Assembly: GCA_021613335.1 (NCBI GenBank)
Contig: JAJTWR010000017.1
Location: 79,501 to 143,500, forward strand
DNA from: Whitmania pigra
Taxonomy: Eukaryota > Annelida > Clitellata > Hirudinida > Haemopidae
Direction of reading: 5' to 3'
Length of the DNA stretch: 64,000 bases
The notes below the pieces were generated by a model. It did no database searches. It worked only from the letters and a program-made list of their open reading frames with translations, and was not told where the DNA came from. Of this stretch, positions 13,293 to 26,569 are shown piece after piece; within the stretch, counting starts at the first letter, position 1, and each line of letters starts with the position of its first letter. The position numbers and the translations under genes are program-made.

Positions 13293-14634
13293 TCATCGTT
13301 TAATCCAGGCGATTCCATGCGCTGAAGTTATTCCACGTAAATAAACAAAACGCTTATTTCTCTTCGGGGCCAGATAGACTTCTGATGCTTATTATACAAC
13401 GTTTACAACATGCTTAAAAGGAAATTAATGACCAGCAATTCTTCATAAGCGCCATTATGTTTCTTCGAAAAGAAGTAACTTCTTCGACTTATTTCTAATT
13501 AGATTCACATTATTTACAACATCCTCTTTTGCTTTTCAAACTTTAAATAACTCTCGAGTCAAGTGCGTTTTTGAAAATGTCATCTGAAAGCAATCTTCAC
13601 TTTCAAATCATTCGATGCTTCTCCCACCTGCATGCAACGCCGTCAGTTCAAGTGACAATCGTATGCTCTCACGGGGATGCCTTAAAACTAAGCGCTATAT
13701 AAATGGATATAAATGGCTGCGAAACTCTTCGACGACGGTCCCGTTCAATTGAACATGATTTGCAGCGGGTTTTAATTGAAGAGAACAAAGAAATAAACAA
13801 AATTGTAACCATTTAGAAGATCTGGAAATTTCTGATCAAAGCTCAATCTGTTTTAAGACTCTCGAGATGGCATTCGTTAAAATTTTTATTGAAATTGAGA
13901 AAATCTTTCTGGTAAAAGACGCACATACAAAAGTTTAGTCGGAACGATAAAATTGATTTTTAATGTGGTAAATTGTGTCGAGCAGATTAATTGAATCAAT
14001 TTCGATTTCTGTGGCATTTATCCTGTATAAGATATTAATGATCTCCTATTTCCACAACATAATTGAACATTCAAATAAAAATATTTTTGACCATAATTTG
14101 TATTTGAAAACAGTAATAATGATAAAACACAATCCAATTATTTCATCGTAGCTCGAGTTGGCTACAGAAACAGTGGTTTGTCTCCTTTGAAACTTAATCG
14201 TTATTATTAATAATTTATTTATTAAATATTATTTATTAATTAATGTAGTTCCTAAATGTCCAACTGGAATATTGAATAGATGTTTGGAACTGTTAGTGAT
14301 TCTTTGATGTTCGAATATTTATTTACTTCATTATGATATTCGTTGTCAACCCAAGAATGATGACGATAATAACGATAAGACGTTACGACAAATAAAGTAA
14401 TATTTTCTCAACGATCGAATTTATTTAATTTAATGTAATTAAATGATTATGTTACATTTCAAAATAATTTGCAGCATTATTATTAAACATGATTTAAATA
14501 CGAGCAGACGCAAATAGTATTATATTTTATGATTATAAGAGAATTACTACTACAACTAATAATAATAATAATCATAGTAATAACAATAGTATTAATTATA
14601 ATAGAATGATAATAATAAAACTAATTTTTATTAT

Positions 14635-17173
14635 TTATATAATTAAATGTTTGCGCCATCTGTGGAATAAATTAAAACAAACCGTTTGGATTTCTGGGAC
14701 CATGGTGGTTGTTCTTCTACGCAGCTTTTTGATTGGTCCGAATACTGACGACTGCTTCTCTCCGCCATCTTTGTTTGTGAAATTGTGAGCTGACATTCTG
14801 TGTCTTGGTTTGAAGCTGACATCGACATGAAAATTGTTGTTGTTTATTTCTTGTTCGAGTCCATCTTTGATGTTCGAATTGTCTAAGAATCGTACAACAC
14901 TTTTTTTTACTGAGGCAAGATTAGAACTCGGACACTCTCGATTCGATGCAGGGTTGATATCCAAGAGGTCGAGTCGTTCACACTCTGAAAGGTTGCATGA
15001 TGGATCGATAACGTTTGCGAAAGAGTTTGATGACGAAACTTTGATGTCCTTCTCTGAAAACATTCTTTCTTCTTGGACTATTTGGATAAAGGGAAGTGCT
15101 TGGCAAGGAACGTCAGAACAAACTGTTGAAATGCCGTCCAAGTTGTTATCAGCACTTACCCGCGAATGGGAGCTATCCGAAATTCTTTGCAATTCAGTAT
15201 TCCATTCTTTATCGTTTTGTACTTTAACATCAGATGCTCGGCGATAGTCTGTTTTGTTGGTTTTATTTGGGACTGGAGCAGCACCATCACGCTCAGTGCT
15301 CTCTTCGGTTGGAATAGTTGGGGAAACAGCTAAAGGAATTGAACCTCTATCGAGTTGAATTACAGACTCAACATCAATCGGGAGTTTTTGTGGATTAAGC
15401 ACTTCGCTGAAACATGACGAGTTTGGCAAAGGTCGTGTGTTTCGTGGTGGCAGAGGAGGAGGAGGCGCTGGAAAGATTGGAAACTGAGGAGGTGGTGGGG
15501 GAGGATGACTTGGCATTTTGGGGGAAACGGATCCTTGACTCTCCAAGTGACTCAGATCATCGATGGAAGAAATTGAATGCTGGTACGAGTCAATGAGTCG
15601 AATGTCATGAGTTGAAAGATGAGGAACATCAAGTGTTTCGAGATTGCTGTACTCTTTATCGAAAAAGCCGAAATCGTCGTTTATGATGTCAGGAGTGGAT
15701 TTGGCACGAAAATTGTTTCCTAATGAATTCAAATCTCCAACGTCGTAGGACCTTTCCCCAACATTATCTTTAACTAAACAAAAGAAATAAAATGTATTTT
15801 AAAGTGTCGTTATTTTAAATCTTATTTAAGTAACTTTTTGAATCGAATTCTCATTTAGGACATCATTTCAATTATTGACAATAATAACTTTACAGTTAGT
15901 CCATTGAGAATTTACAATGCACTCACATGCCAACATTTCTGTTGAGATTGTTTGCTTTATTAGCCTCCTATCCCTTCCAACTGTAAGTAAATAGACAAAT
16001 TTCTGACAACTCATTCGTTTTTAAATCACAATTCAACCAACCTCCAACACTCGGGTACTCATCCTTCTCTGAGAATTTTACGCCATTTTTTTTACCAACA
16101 TGGACCTGTTTTCCATGCTTGAAAATATTTCTTTTCTTGGCGATGGTTTCCAGCAAATTGGTATCTGAATTGGTTCTAAGTCTGCCAAAAAAGGAATCGA
16201 CTTTCCTGCTTTGTTGAGGGTCGACCACCTGTTTAGCTGTCTGTCCACCAGGTGGCATCTCAACGATTCTCTCGTTCATTAGACTTTGACCAATTTTTCT
16301 ACTCCTGCTCCGAGTCTCCTCGCTTTTGTTCATTTGACGAGGACTGGAAGGTCGGTTAAAAATCTTGGCAAGCATGAATCTCTTCTTGTAGTGGTTGTCG
16401 ACATCTTGAAGTGCTGAATCGGCTGATGTCCCTTTCGTTAACTTGGCTTTTTGAGAAACCTTTTTGGACGATATTCCGAATGAATCTGCCATGTTAAGAT
16501 CTTTAAACCTTCTTTCGCCGATTTCAGGAGGAAATGGATGCTTAGGATCGAACGTTGCGGACCTTCTTTTCGTTTCAAAAGCCTTCTCTTCCTGTGATTT
16601 CATGGATGAAGGAATTGTGTCCGCTTTTCGAGATCTGAAACGATTAGCTACTCTGTTCCATAGTCCCGCCTTAGTTTGAATCACATTTGGGTTTGGAAAC
16701 GCGAGATCATCCGCTTTGCAAGTCGCATCAATTTCGATTGGGCCAAGGTCGAAACTATCCTGTTTAGTCAAGTGGAGTTTCTTAAAGCCTGCCTGCTTAA
16801 CAATCGATTCGTTGGAACTGTCATATTTATCGGCAGACGGTTCAAGTATACATTCGCAAGGAGTCTGTGTGATGAGATCATGCAATACTTTTGAAGATTC
16901 TTCAATGACATCAGGAGTGACTCCTGTGCTACTTTTGTGTTTCGCTAATTTCTCACTTTTCTTGAAGATATCTCCGAAGAGTTTCGACTTAGAAGAAGCT
17001 TGTTGTTTCGTGTTGGCGGTAGTTTTAGGGTCAATACTATCTGTTTGTTCTTTTGTAATTTTTGACTTTTTAGATGGTGATGGGCTGATGTTTTTACTTC
17101 CCCTGAAGAGTGGAAATATTCTGCCGCTGTTAGCACTGGTCACATCGTCTTTGTTCACAGTTGGTCTTGACAT
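14635..17173 (-). CDS. Unrecognised 756-residue disordered protein, two exons
   Basis: Exon 1 is 16042-17173, starting at ATG 17173 (MSRPTVNKDDVTS) with an in-frame TGA about 35 bases upstream. Exon 2 is 14635-15773. The junction is phase 1 and reads through cleanly (DEYPSVG then VKDNVGERSYD). The first exon is rich in Ser, Lys and Arg, with basic patches around residues 170-190 (NRFRSRKAD), 200-210 and 255-290. Exon 2 carries a proline-rich block near residues 440-475 (SHPPPPPPQFPIFP, PAPPPPLPPRN), a candidate SH3/WW/EVH1 ligand, and a basic C-terminal patch (KKLRRRTTT). No signal peptide, membrane span or enzyme motif is visible. The frame could continue through a weak donor near 14686 instead of ending at 14635. 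A cytoskeletal or signalling scaffold is a guess from composition only; I do not recognise the family. Confidence 0.55.
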
Positions 17174-18824
17174 GGAGGCTATCGCTTTTTGAGGGAACGA
17201 ATGTGAAATTCAGTAAATTCGTAAGTAAATTTAACAGTTTCAAATCGCATATGAGTTGAACAAGTGTCTCTGAGAAAAGTTGTGATGATTCTGTTGTTAA
17301 GAAATCGTTGTTGCATGACTTCTCGTGAAGCGATGTTAAATTATAATCCAAAGTATCAACATATTTATCATATTTTATAATTCCAATATTTCAAAGGAGC
17401 TTCAAATGATACTTTTTTTCTAATTGTGAAATGAAGTTGTTTACTGTGAAGCATTCGTACAAAATCATCACAAAATAATCGGCAATTATTTATAAAGACG
17501 AATTTTTTGGCAACCAGTCATCGGACAGGTGGCTCGCCCTGCTGTGATATGATAAAATCACTTGAGACTGATGTTAGAAGTGATAATAAGAGTGTACTTA
17601 TGCCTTCAGTTTCTTATTAAAGGTCTAAATCTGTTTGTTTTTTTATTTATATATGAACATCGCCCATATCTTGAAAATGTAGAAAGCCAGCAGTTCGTAC
17701 GTTCAAATGTTTATGAGATATCACAATGTGTTGATCGTGTTTATAAGAAAAAACAAATTGTGTTAAATTCAAAGTCAATATATGAATGGAAAATATGAAT
17801 CAATTACCTTTGCTTCATTTAACGAGAAATCCATTAAAATACCTGTAATTGGCTCAAACTTAAGGTTCGCAAAAGCTAATTTACTAAATATGTCATTTAA
17901 TCATCTGAAAATCTTTCGGAATGTCAACATGAATTTCAAACAGCAATAAATACACATCGACGCAGTGCACGCCTAAATCCAAATTTGCAAAAGGTGTGCA
18001 TTCATTCATACAGGTCTTTACGGCTCACCTAAGCCCGTTTGAACCAATGAAACACAAAAGTTAAGTTGCATTCTCCTACTGGTTATGTGCGTGTGAATAT
18101 GGTCGGTCATTATGTGTGTCTATGTATTGCTCATTTACTTGCTAGTTATCCTATTCTAAATTGTTCAAATAAATGAACACATATTTTACGCTTTATATTT
18201 TCAAATATTATGTAGAATAATTTTTTTGCAAATTTGTTGCTGAAAATTATTATTATTTTTAATTCACGTATTAATTTTATTTAGCTTCTCATTGAAATTA
18301 AAAAATACTATGACCTCAGACAATAAATTCAAACAAGCAGTGTAATTTTTGTTTCTTGAAATCATTTCTTGTGAAATTTAAACTTTTCTTTTAACAAAAT
18401 TGTTAAAAATGCAATAACTTTATCTGATGTTTGCTTAATATTGTATTCATATGTTATATAATATGTAAATATTATGAATGTCAGTGTTTGCCTTTCAAAA
18501 GGTCAAGGAATAAGCACAACTGCAAGTACTGTCTTCTATAAATGTACTGGAGATAATTATACAAGTAAAAAACACGTTTAAAAATAATCCAGCATGCAAA
18601 AAATGTTTGAGAATGTCCTCCCCATTTAAAAGTCATAACAGAAATGAAAAACACGAGACGTATTAACCATCTCCGAAAATGAAAAATATTTTCACACTTT
18701 TCTGTCCAATTTGCTCTAACAATGTTATTTGAATACTTAAAAATTATGACTGGAGTCATCGACATACAGATATATTAATTCAAATGCTCCTGCTTTTAAA
18801 AAGTTCGCATTGCAAGGACATTAT

Positions 18825-18965
18825 TTCAGCTTTTTCCATGTGGAAGTGATGAAACCCTCGCGCAATTTGAGATGACCTTTTTGTTGCTTCTAACCAGAAT
18901 TCAGGGGAGGCAAACCTTCGCACAAGATGCTTCTAGTTTAAAGCCAGTGAAAATCTCCCCCTTGT
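18825..18965 (+). repeat. Dispersed repeat, copy A
   Basis: Contains ttcagctttttcca, gagatgacctttttg, gcttctaaccagaattcagg and ggcaaaccttcgcacaa. The same phrases, in a different arrangement, appear at 24985-25125. Degenerate, no coding content; probably an old non-autonomous element. Confidence 0.5.
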
Positions 18966-19789
18966 TGGCAATTGTCCGCTTTTTATCACCTTCCCTATTT
19001 TTTAGACATACGAATTTTTGCATACAAAATTATTTTTGTATAAGATTATTTTAATGAATAAGCAATTCTATTGTTCCGTTGAAAAATTTGATTGCAGTCG
19101 GTCTGCAAAATTTGTAACTAACAATATGTTCTTGGTTGTCAGTGGTTGATTTATTTCTATTCCCATCGATTATGACGATAATGTTTGTCTTGATTTGAGG
19201 AGCGTCTTTTTTGCACCATTTCCAAAATTATTCTTAAAAAGGTAAATAAGAGAATGTTAAAATAATGAAAATAAAATCGTTAAAAACCGTAAACTTACAA
19301 ATGTTAAGAATTAGTTAAATTTTTTAATTACGGATTCGGCAAAAGCAATTACCCTTTCCACATCCACGTCCGCTTGTGAAGACCCCCTCGCTTTTGTGGA
19401 TGACCCCTTTTTCACAACCTTTTTCACATTTTTCGATTGTGCCTTCGTGTTTTATATAGGTGGGTCTCGATGATATATCACCAGTGACATTCAAGGTCCC
19501 AGCACCAGCCGGGTCCCGCAAGGGGAAGCCCGTCATATAAGTAATTACAAGTATTGACTAAATTTTTATTTATATTATAAATATATATAATAATAAATGT
19601 TTAAATATATTATAGATATATCACTAAATATGAATAAAGTATAAAAACACAAAAAAGTTTTTACACAAACTCATATATATTTCTATCGGGATAAGCAACT
19701 GGGGGCTATGCACGAGACCCTTGTGGGCTCTTTGACGTATTAACCTTTCATTAACGAGCTTCTTTCCATTACGGGTCCCGTCTCTATCC

Positions 19790-19885
19790 CAACATTTTGC
19801 CCGGCAGTAACCTGTGATTGGGCAAATCGGGCATCCCATCTTCAGACCGTACGGTCCTCGAGTGGATGTGTTTGCTGTGGAGTCA
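19790..19885 (+). repeat. Dispersed repeat, second module, copy A
   Basis: Carries gggcaaatcgggcatccc, cttcagaccgtacggtcc and gtgtttgctg. These match gggcaaactgggcaaccc, cttcagacctcacggtcc and gtgtttgctg at 24894-24955. Confidence 0.45.
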
Positions 19886-20975
19886 TTTATAAAATTTAGA
19901 AAGACCCTTGAATGCCAATGAAAAAGCCAAGCTTCAATTTTTGAGGCTCAGTTCGAAGCAGAAGCCGCCGAAATCCACTTCCCAGCACCATGAAGCAATT
20001 GATTACTTTTTACGTCTTAAAACCTCTAAAACTAAGATGCACTCAAACAATAGACTAAATAAATTGATTAATTAATTGGAGCGATAGGAAGTAATATGGC
20101 TGTTAACTCAGAGATCCCCAATTCTTATTCGAATAAATACTCGAGTATACCGCCACCCGATTATAACGCGAGAGATGGAAATTCACTCTATAAATTAAGG
20201 AAAATAATAGACGCGAATATAACGTGATGCACAATTTTCTTATTTTTTGTCACAAGTCTCGCGTTATACACGAATATCTACGATAACTATAACATAAAAA
20301 CGAGTCACGCTGAATAAAAAATATTTTTGCATTTTTTACACACACCACCAAGCTTCTGGAAGTATTCTTGGCGGGAAAGTTCTAAAATTGAGTAATTTTA
20401 TATCGTTGTCAGTTTCTAAATTAATCAAATACTGTCATCCCTCAAACTCGACTGCTTTCGCATGTTTCCAACATCTATCGTAAGTCGACATTCTGCACGA
20501 TCCACCCACCCATATAAATTAACAACGAAATGGAGCAAGAAATTTTAATGTTGCAATATCTTGCCAATCTAGCCTTTCAACTCTATGGCATTACAAATTA
20601 TCAAGCTGAGATGACGTGACATAAAAAAATGTGGCACCAGAAGATTTTGTTGAATTTGATTGCACTAAAAGACTGGCATGTGTAGGAACAAATTTCAATT
20701 CGATTGTACACATTAGCGCGCGACGAAGATGGTAACGGTGATGATGTAGCAAGTCAAAAGGGCCGTGAAGCGTTACAAGCGCATTAAAATACTTGAGAGC
20801 GTTCAGGACTGAAAAATTACAACTGAGTGAAACCTCATTTAACGAAACAAAGAGATCTTAAATCCCATTTACACCTGACAGCTTGGCTTAGATAACATTT
20901 AAGATAAATTAAGACAGAAAGAAGAAAATGCTTATAAAGTGCAGATATCATTTATGTAGGAGACCAAAAAAGTCT

Positions 20976-23900
20976 TCACTGTGTCTTCTTCTTCCCAAGT
21001 GTCTTCATTTTTTCTGTGACACTGCAATAAATCATACATTATTATTCAAGTAATCAATGAGGAGACATTCCCAAACAAACTCACAGTTTGGTCACTTCTT
21101 GAATCTTTCTCTTCATCAGGTCAAAGTACTTGTTGATCTCAACCTAAAATACCACAGCATCATTGAGCGTTGGGCCTCATAGCAAAACTACTAAACCAAA
21201 GCCTACATACCTTGTAGACATCATAAAACTTTGGGATGGTGAAGATAGCAACATTTACTGTGAAGCATAAATTTATAAATAAATTCAAATTATAATATCT
21301 TTCTAGTCTTTTCAAATGTTTTTTTTAAATAATTCAGTTGTTAATAGTGAATATTGTTTACAATCCATACAAAGCATTTTACAATGTGCTGAATAATCTA
21401 ATTATTTGATAGTCGTGGATGTCAGATCTACGTAATCAGCATTTAATAAACAGTAAAAACTTTATCACATTACAGTATGGTAAACATTTGCAATAATGTC
21501 TAAACATCACCTGTAACAATTCAATAACAAACCAACCTAGTATGACAATGGTCATTCCATTGAACCAAGCACCAACGTAGGTCAGGACCCACAAAAACAA
21601 TCCAAACTGAATACATTAATAAATGTTAATTAATGTTCATATGAAAAATCAAATGAATGATAATGAGTATTTTTAACCTTGAGTGAGTCGACAATGTCTT
21701 CGATGAGGATCAATCTCCTCAACTCAGTTAGGACAGCCGATCCATGCTTGACCACACTTGTTGTCACAGTTTTAGTCTTGTTTTCATCCAGTCCAATGTC
21801 CAACTCCAAGTACTTCCTTTCGAAAATAAAGATGGGAGGGGCATAAATAAGACAGTCACCAAACAGTGAGTTTTCACCAGATTGTTGGTGATTAACATAA
21901 AAACAAAAGTTTCAACTTACTTGAATGGGTTTCCTTCTCCTGTCTTTTGGATGGCAGCAAGAATGTTCTTGTAGAATCGAAAGGTCAAGGTAACAGTGAG
22001 GGTGATGAGCAGCAGGTAGGCCAACACACTCAGCACAGAAAAGAGGGCCAGAGACAAAAGGAAGATGAATGAACTCAGAAACACAGCTCCAGTCAGACGA
22101 TAATCTTTCCAGTATACCAAGTCTACAACTGTCAAGATCATCCACATTAGCTAATGCACCATTCTAAGCGTTTAATAAAAACATAATATAACATAAATTC
22201 TTAAAAACCCATCCACAAGCTATAACCAACATAACAAGGAGCTGCTTCTTAACAGCTGTTTGATGATCTTGATGTACACTTTTGCTTTGAAACACATCAA
22301 TCATAAATCTACCTAAAGCCGCCAAACAATAAACAATCCTTGGAAGGGCAAGCAAAGCAGTAACTTAATTAAAAACTAAACTTCTATCTAAAACACACAT
22401 CATACAAAACAGTGACAATATCCACACAGCAATCAAAAAAATTTCAAGACATCTAATTAATTCAAAGCCTGAGAACTGCGCAAAATGGAATTTTTACATT
22501 ATATCAGCAACCTTTATTCAAGAAAGGAGATTGAAAAGATTCATAACATCTCAGCCTAAGAAGACATATATTAGAGACTTATTAGAACAAGAGACATTTC
22601 AACTTTTGTATAAGCAGATAAGTAAAAACTTTTGCTTCCACAAGTGGAATGTGGATAATTACGACAATATGAAATTGTCATGCATATGCATATAAATACT
22701 AACAAGTTGTGCATATGTTCATTGTTGTAGAAGATGTTAAAACAAAGATACTAACAAGTCGTGCATTGCTGCTTATCCTTAGGTTGACCAAATGTCACAG
22801 AAATATCATCCATTTGAGAGGTAGCCATACTTTCAATAAGTTTGATTGAGCTTACAACCTGGGAGTTACCTCCTTAAAAAAAGTAGACGGCTAGCAAAGC
22901 GAAATATCCAACAACTCTTTTGTGCTCCTGTCGGCAGATGGAGACCAGACAAAAGAATCTCATCCTCTCCTGAAAACCAAACAACTCGCACAGCAGGAGA
23001 GATCATGCACGGTTAGCACCTAGGAATCTGCAGTTTAAGCAAGCCAGGTGAGAGGAGTGTGTGGATGCAACAACTGCAGTCTCAGTGGTGGAAAGATTTT
23101 TCTTCTCAATAGCAATGTGATATTAGAAACAGTTGGAAATAACTAATTATAAGTGTATGCAACATTTCTCACAAAAAGAATAGATGATCTCTTAACAACT
23201 ACTACTTATTGTGATATTGAGAACTTGCATTTATAAACAATCTGACACCAGGGTTAAAAAATAACCATATATTCAACACCTAACAATCTCACCTCGGGAA
23301 ATTAAAGAAAGCTTTAATAGGTTGTGGGAACGAAAAGGTAACAAAAAAACAAATGTGGGCCACAAATGCTAGCTACTGCTATGAAAACTTCAATTTGAGG
23401 AAGATATAGCTAAATTGAATATCAGTTTAGAATATGTGAAGTTTCTACTTCAAAGGTCAATGTACATTGTCCTGGAGAAGTTGAGTCAGATGACTGAATG
23501 ACATTAACATAGCTCAATATTGGTTGAATACTAATCACTGTCTGCTGCACATCAATGCACTCAAATGTCTCATGTGACTGACGTAAAAGCTCAGGCCTAA
23601 AGTGTTTCTTGAAAGCTTGCTATCAGAACAGCAACAATTATGTTATAAAGGATTCTATGTGTTGTCAACATTAAAAATTTTTAAACGAAACTACTTCTCC
23701 TCAAAAAATATGGTATTTTAAGATACTAGGGCACTTTTATACTTTAAAAGCCCTTAACAGTTAAATTAACAATACTTAAACAACTGCAAACTTGTAAATT
23801 AACCATCTCTAAATATTGTGGTTTATCAACAATACTGACTAACCCTTTGGATGGATATGTTCAGACCATTTGCAACCTTTGAAAAGAAGTATATTTGTTT

Positions 23901-24188
23901 TAAAAAATGACAATAATTAGCTAGGCAAGCAAGTAAATTGACATATTGAGCAAATAAAATAGAAACAATTCAAATCCTACATGAATTCTTCTCTGGCAGA
24001 AGAGAATTGGTCCCTTCAAGAGACACTGGCTTGTCAGTAACAGTCGAGGATTTTTCCTCTGCTGCTACTTTTCCAAGTTCATAGCTATTGTTCAAGCTAG
24101 ATGTTGGAGGAAGTTTTTCGAAACCATAATCACCAGTGGTACTTTCTGCAGCCATTCCTTCAGGGTGAATAAGATTTGGTTCAGCCAT
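20976..24188 (-). CDS. RTN: Reticulon (long isoform, 258 residues)
   Basis: ER tubule-shaping membrane protein. Coding exons: 23981-24188, 21921-22128, 21678-21816, 21537-21606, 21211-21257, 21085-21143, 20976-21021; phases agree throughout and the sum is 259 codons with stop. Exon 1 gives a hydrophilic, acidic N-terminus (MAEPNLIHPEGM). The reticulon-homology domain begins with VDLVYWKDYRLTG, followed by the first hairpin (FIFLLSLALFSVLSVLAYL), a ~66-residue loop with LTELRRLILIEDIVDSLK, the second hairpin (FGLFLWVLTYVGAWFNGMTI, VAIFTIPKFYDVYK) and the C-terminal helix ending GKKKTQ. The C-terminal lysines resemble the dilysine-type ER retrieval signals of the family. A second first exon at 22756-22828 can replace exon 1. 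Orthology to one vertebrate RTN number cannot be stated; invertebrates usually carry one or two Rtnl genes. Confidence 0.95.
22756..22828 (-). CDS. RTN: Alternative first coding exon of reticulon (short isoform)
   Basis: ATG at 22828 opens MATSQMDDISVTFGQPKD, ending in a donor (T|gttag) at phase 1 after 24 codons. That is the phase the 22128 acceptor needs, as for the distal first exon. The resulting protein would have 213 residues with a short N-terminus, similar in layout to short reticulon isoforms such as RTN1-C and RTN4-C. It lies inside the 1.85 kb intron between the distal first exon and the first homology-domain exon, so it implies its own promoter, for which I see no clear core element. 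Transcript evidence is lacking. Confidence 0.6.
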
Positions 24189-24884
24189 GATAGTACTACA
24201 ATAAGCACACGAATCTGTAAAAACAATTAAAATGCACTGTGACACACGCGATATCTCAAGGACTGACTACGAAATCAGATAGGAATAAAGTGATTCATAA
24301 ATGTTAATGAGATGAAAAAGTAGAACTGTTGCGCAAGAGTGAGTTCAAAACTTGTGAACCGCTAAATAAATTAAAGACAAAAACTTAAACAAACACGAAA
24401 ATTGGCACTCACCAGCCAACTCTCAATAGCAAGCGTATCTATCGAATCTAACGAGATGCACCCGACCAGAGACGATTTAAATTATTATTTTCTAGGCCTC
24501 ACCAAAGATTGTCAATTAAATAAATTTAAAGTAAAACACTATTTTTAAATTTTTAATGTTTATTATATTTTACCTTGTTTATTTTTAGGTTGAATGGTAT
24601 GGTAATTTAGAAAATATTTTACTTTGCAAAACGATCAAATGAATTTCAATTTTTGTTCACAAAAGCTATTTCATTTCTTGATTTAACAAAATAATTTTTT
24701 TAAATATAAAAGTTAAGATTATTACTCTTAAATATTTGTCAATTATGTGAAACCTTGAGCTTTTAAACTGATCATTAATTTTTAAACATTCTGCACTAAA
24801 TTTTCCACTACACTTATGAAAATTAAATGCAATACTTCTGTTTCCTTCAATTCACTTTGTATATTTTTACAAATCCTACAAATG

Positions 24885-25130
24885 GTACATTTTGCTGGGC
24901 AAACTGGGCAACCCGCCTTCAGACCTCACGGTCCCCACCTGGCGGTGTTTGCTGGGTACTCGTCAAGGTTCCTGCCAGGGACGTCATTTCAGCTTTTTCC
25001 AAGGGGTGGCAAACCTTCGCACAATTCAACGAGAGGACTTTTTTTTAGCTTCTAGCCAAAATTCAGGAGGGTGGTGTGCAAACTTTCGTAAAAGGGAGAT
25101 GACCTTTTTTGCATCTAGTCCAGGGCTTCC
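24885..25130 (+). repeat. Dispersed repeat, copy B (both modules)
   Basis: Modules related to those at 19790 and 18825 are fused here. A sub-unit is also repeated internally: ggcaaaccttcgcacaa...agcttctagcc near 25008-25055 and gcaaactttcgtaaaa...gcatctag near 25078-25110. Degenerate. Confidence 0.5.
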
Positions 25131-25472
25131 CCTTTTATGTCCCGCACCCCTAGAAAAGTTTTAGTATTTTTCGCACCCCTACAAAAGTAATATCTCCTAT
25201 GAAAAAAAAACAATTTATACTGAATTTAAGCAAAATATTTGATATAAATTATCGATGGACAAGCAGGAACTGCGAGCCGCACAAAGTGAATCAGACATTT
25301 TGAAAAATTACCACTCATCAAATCACGTCGGTTCCTCAGATCTTTTGATCCTTCCCTGAGTTCAGGTTGCAATGTGAATAATAAAGAGTTTGATCTGGAG
25401 TTGCAAATGCCTCAAGGAGGAAGGAGGTTCTAATTTCCAGACTCCGAGTTGGAATATATGCTCTGAATCAGC

Positions 25473-25745
25473 CACTGGCGTAGCTAGGGAGCGCCAAAAT
25501 GGGGCTTTTTACATTCGCACTATATACAACATTATATTATAATAACTGAACAAGGGTAATAAATCGGTTCCAAGATGACTGCCTCATATACATCAGACGC
25601 ATCACGTCCGCCACCCACTGTGGACGAGTTTAAAAAAAGATGTGCATCACAGTAAAGCGGGCATCTGAAACGCATTGGAGCACACTATCAGAAGCTGTTA
25701 AAGCTATCCATGAAGGATTGGATGAACTGAGCAACGAGGTATTGA
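25473..25745 (+). mobile_element. hAT-type transposon relic (left end plus transposase fragment)
   Basis: Starts with cactggcgtagctaggga, a terminal sequence type seen in hAT elements. It then shows an in-frame stretch (about 25636-25740) reading ITVKRASETHWSTLSEAV followed by KAIHEGLDELSNE, which fits the conserved 'TRWS...A..AL' region of hAT transposases of the DUF4371/zinc-finger MYM type. Right end not found. A related copy lies inverted at 47210-47854. Confidence 0.55.
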
Positions 25746-26569
25746 AAATTTGTTATAAATGTGACACACCCCGCTAATAATAAAATATAGTATCTAAAGT
25801 TACTGCAAGTCTATTCATACCTATGATGCATTCTCTAACCCACAGCTGCTGGGATAACATCATTGAATAAGGAATAAATGTTAACATTCTGCTACAAGAA
25901 AGAATTTGACCTACAATTACACACTGTTTCTCTAATTCTTAAGTTGAAGGCAAACCAGAAATACATCAAAATTTACTCTAAGAAAATTAAAACTTGAACA
26001 CAAATTATGAAAATGAAGTCGCATCCTACCAAAAATCTTTACCAAAGTAATTAAGCAAAAGAACAAATAAGCACATGCCCTCTCCATTATCATTTCAAAC
26101 AAGTTGGCAATACTCGAAATTTTATCTTCAAGTCACCTGAACATTAACAAGGTAGTAACAGTAATCAGTAGTAAAAATCACTAATCAAATAACTCTTTCA
26201 TTATCCAAAATCCTTTTAGTACAGAAATAACTTTCTTCAAGATGACCAACACATTGTAAGGCAGCAAGATTTGAAAATACACATATTTGACAATTGATTT
26301 GGCAGACAATAATTACTTCAAATTGAAGCACATAATGTGGATCAGAAAAAAATTTAACCATACGTGTTTGTTATCCATATATAATGGAAATAAGTCTTCT
26401 TAACATAATTTGTTTAAATATCCAACACATTTGTAAAATATAGTTTTTACATAATTTCATGTTATAAAATTAGGACATATTTTCCAAACTGCTACAATTA
26501 GCACATAATGTTGAATATATTGAAGCTGATTATCCTCTTCACCAGAAAAAGCTAAAAAGTATTCACCAA

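Larger units (their letters stand above)
17174..20975. other. Intergenic region with repeat fragments only
   Basis: No gene recognised. It contains a dispersed-repeat copy at ~18825-18960 and a GC-richer block at ~19325-19880 whose right part resembles sequence at 24890-24980. The rest is AT-rich and featureless to me. Confidence 0.5.
24189..26569. other. Intergenic region with repeats
   Basis: Contains copy B of the dispersed repeat (24890-25125) and a hAT-type relic (25473-25745). No gene recognised; the AT-rich right part probably includes 3' untranslated sequence of the isomerase-like gene. Confidence 0.5.

Noticed and set aside
13286..13330. Splice acceptor (ttcag|cgcatgg) that could join the 17.2-14.6 kb gene to the 13.3-12.4 kb frame
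   Set aside because: Phase 0 leads to a stop after ~38 codons and phases 1 and 2 stop at once, so the junction is not supported.
13690..13720. TATA-like sequence (gctatataaatgg) on the plus strand
   Set aside because: No plus-strand gene with a credible start follows; the nearest ATG gives a six-residue frame.
18481..18765. 94-residue minus-strand ORF
   Set aside because: AT-rich, no conserved pattern, no splice context.
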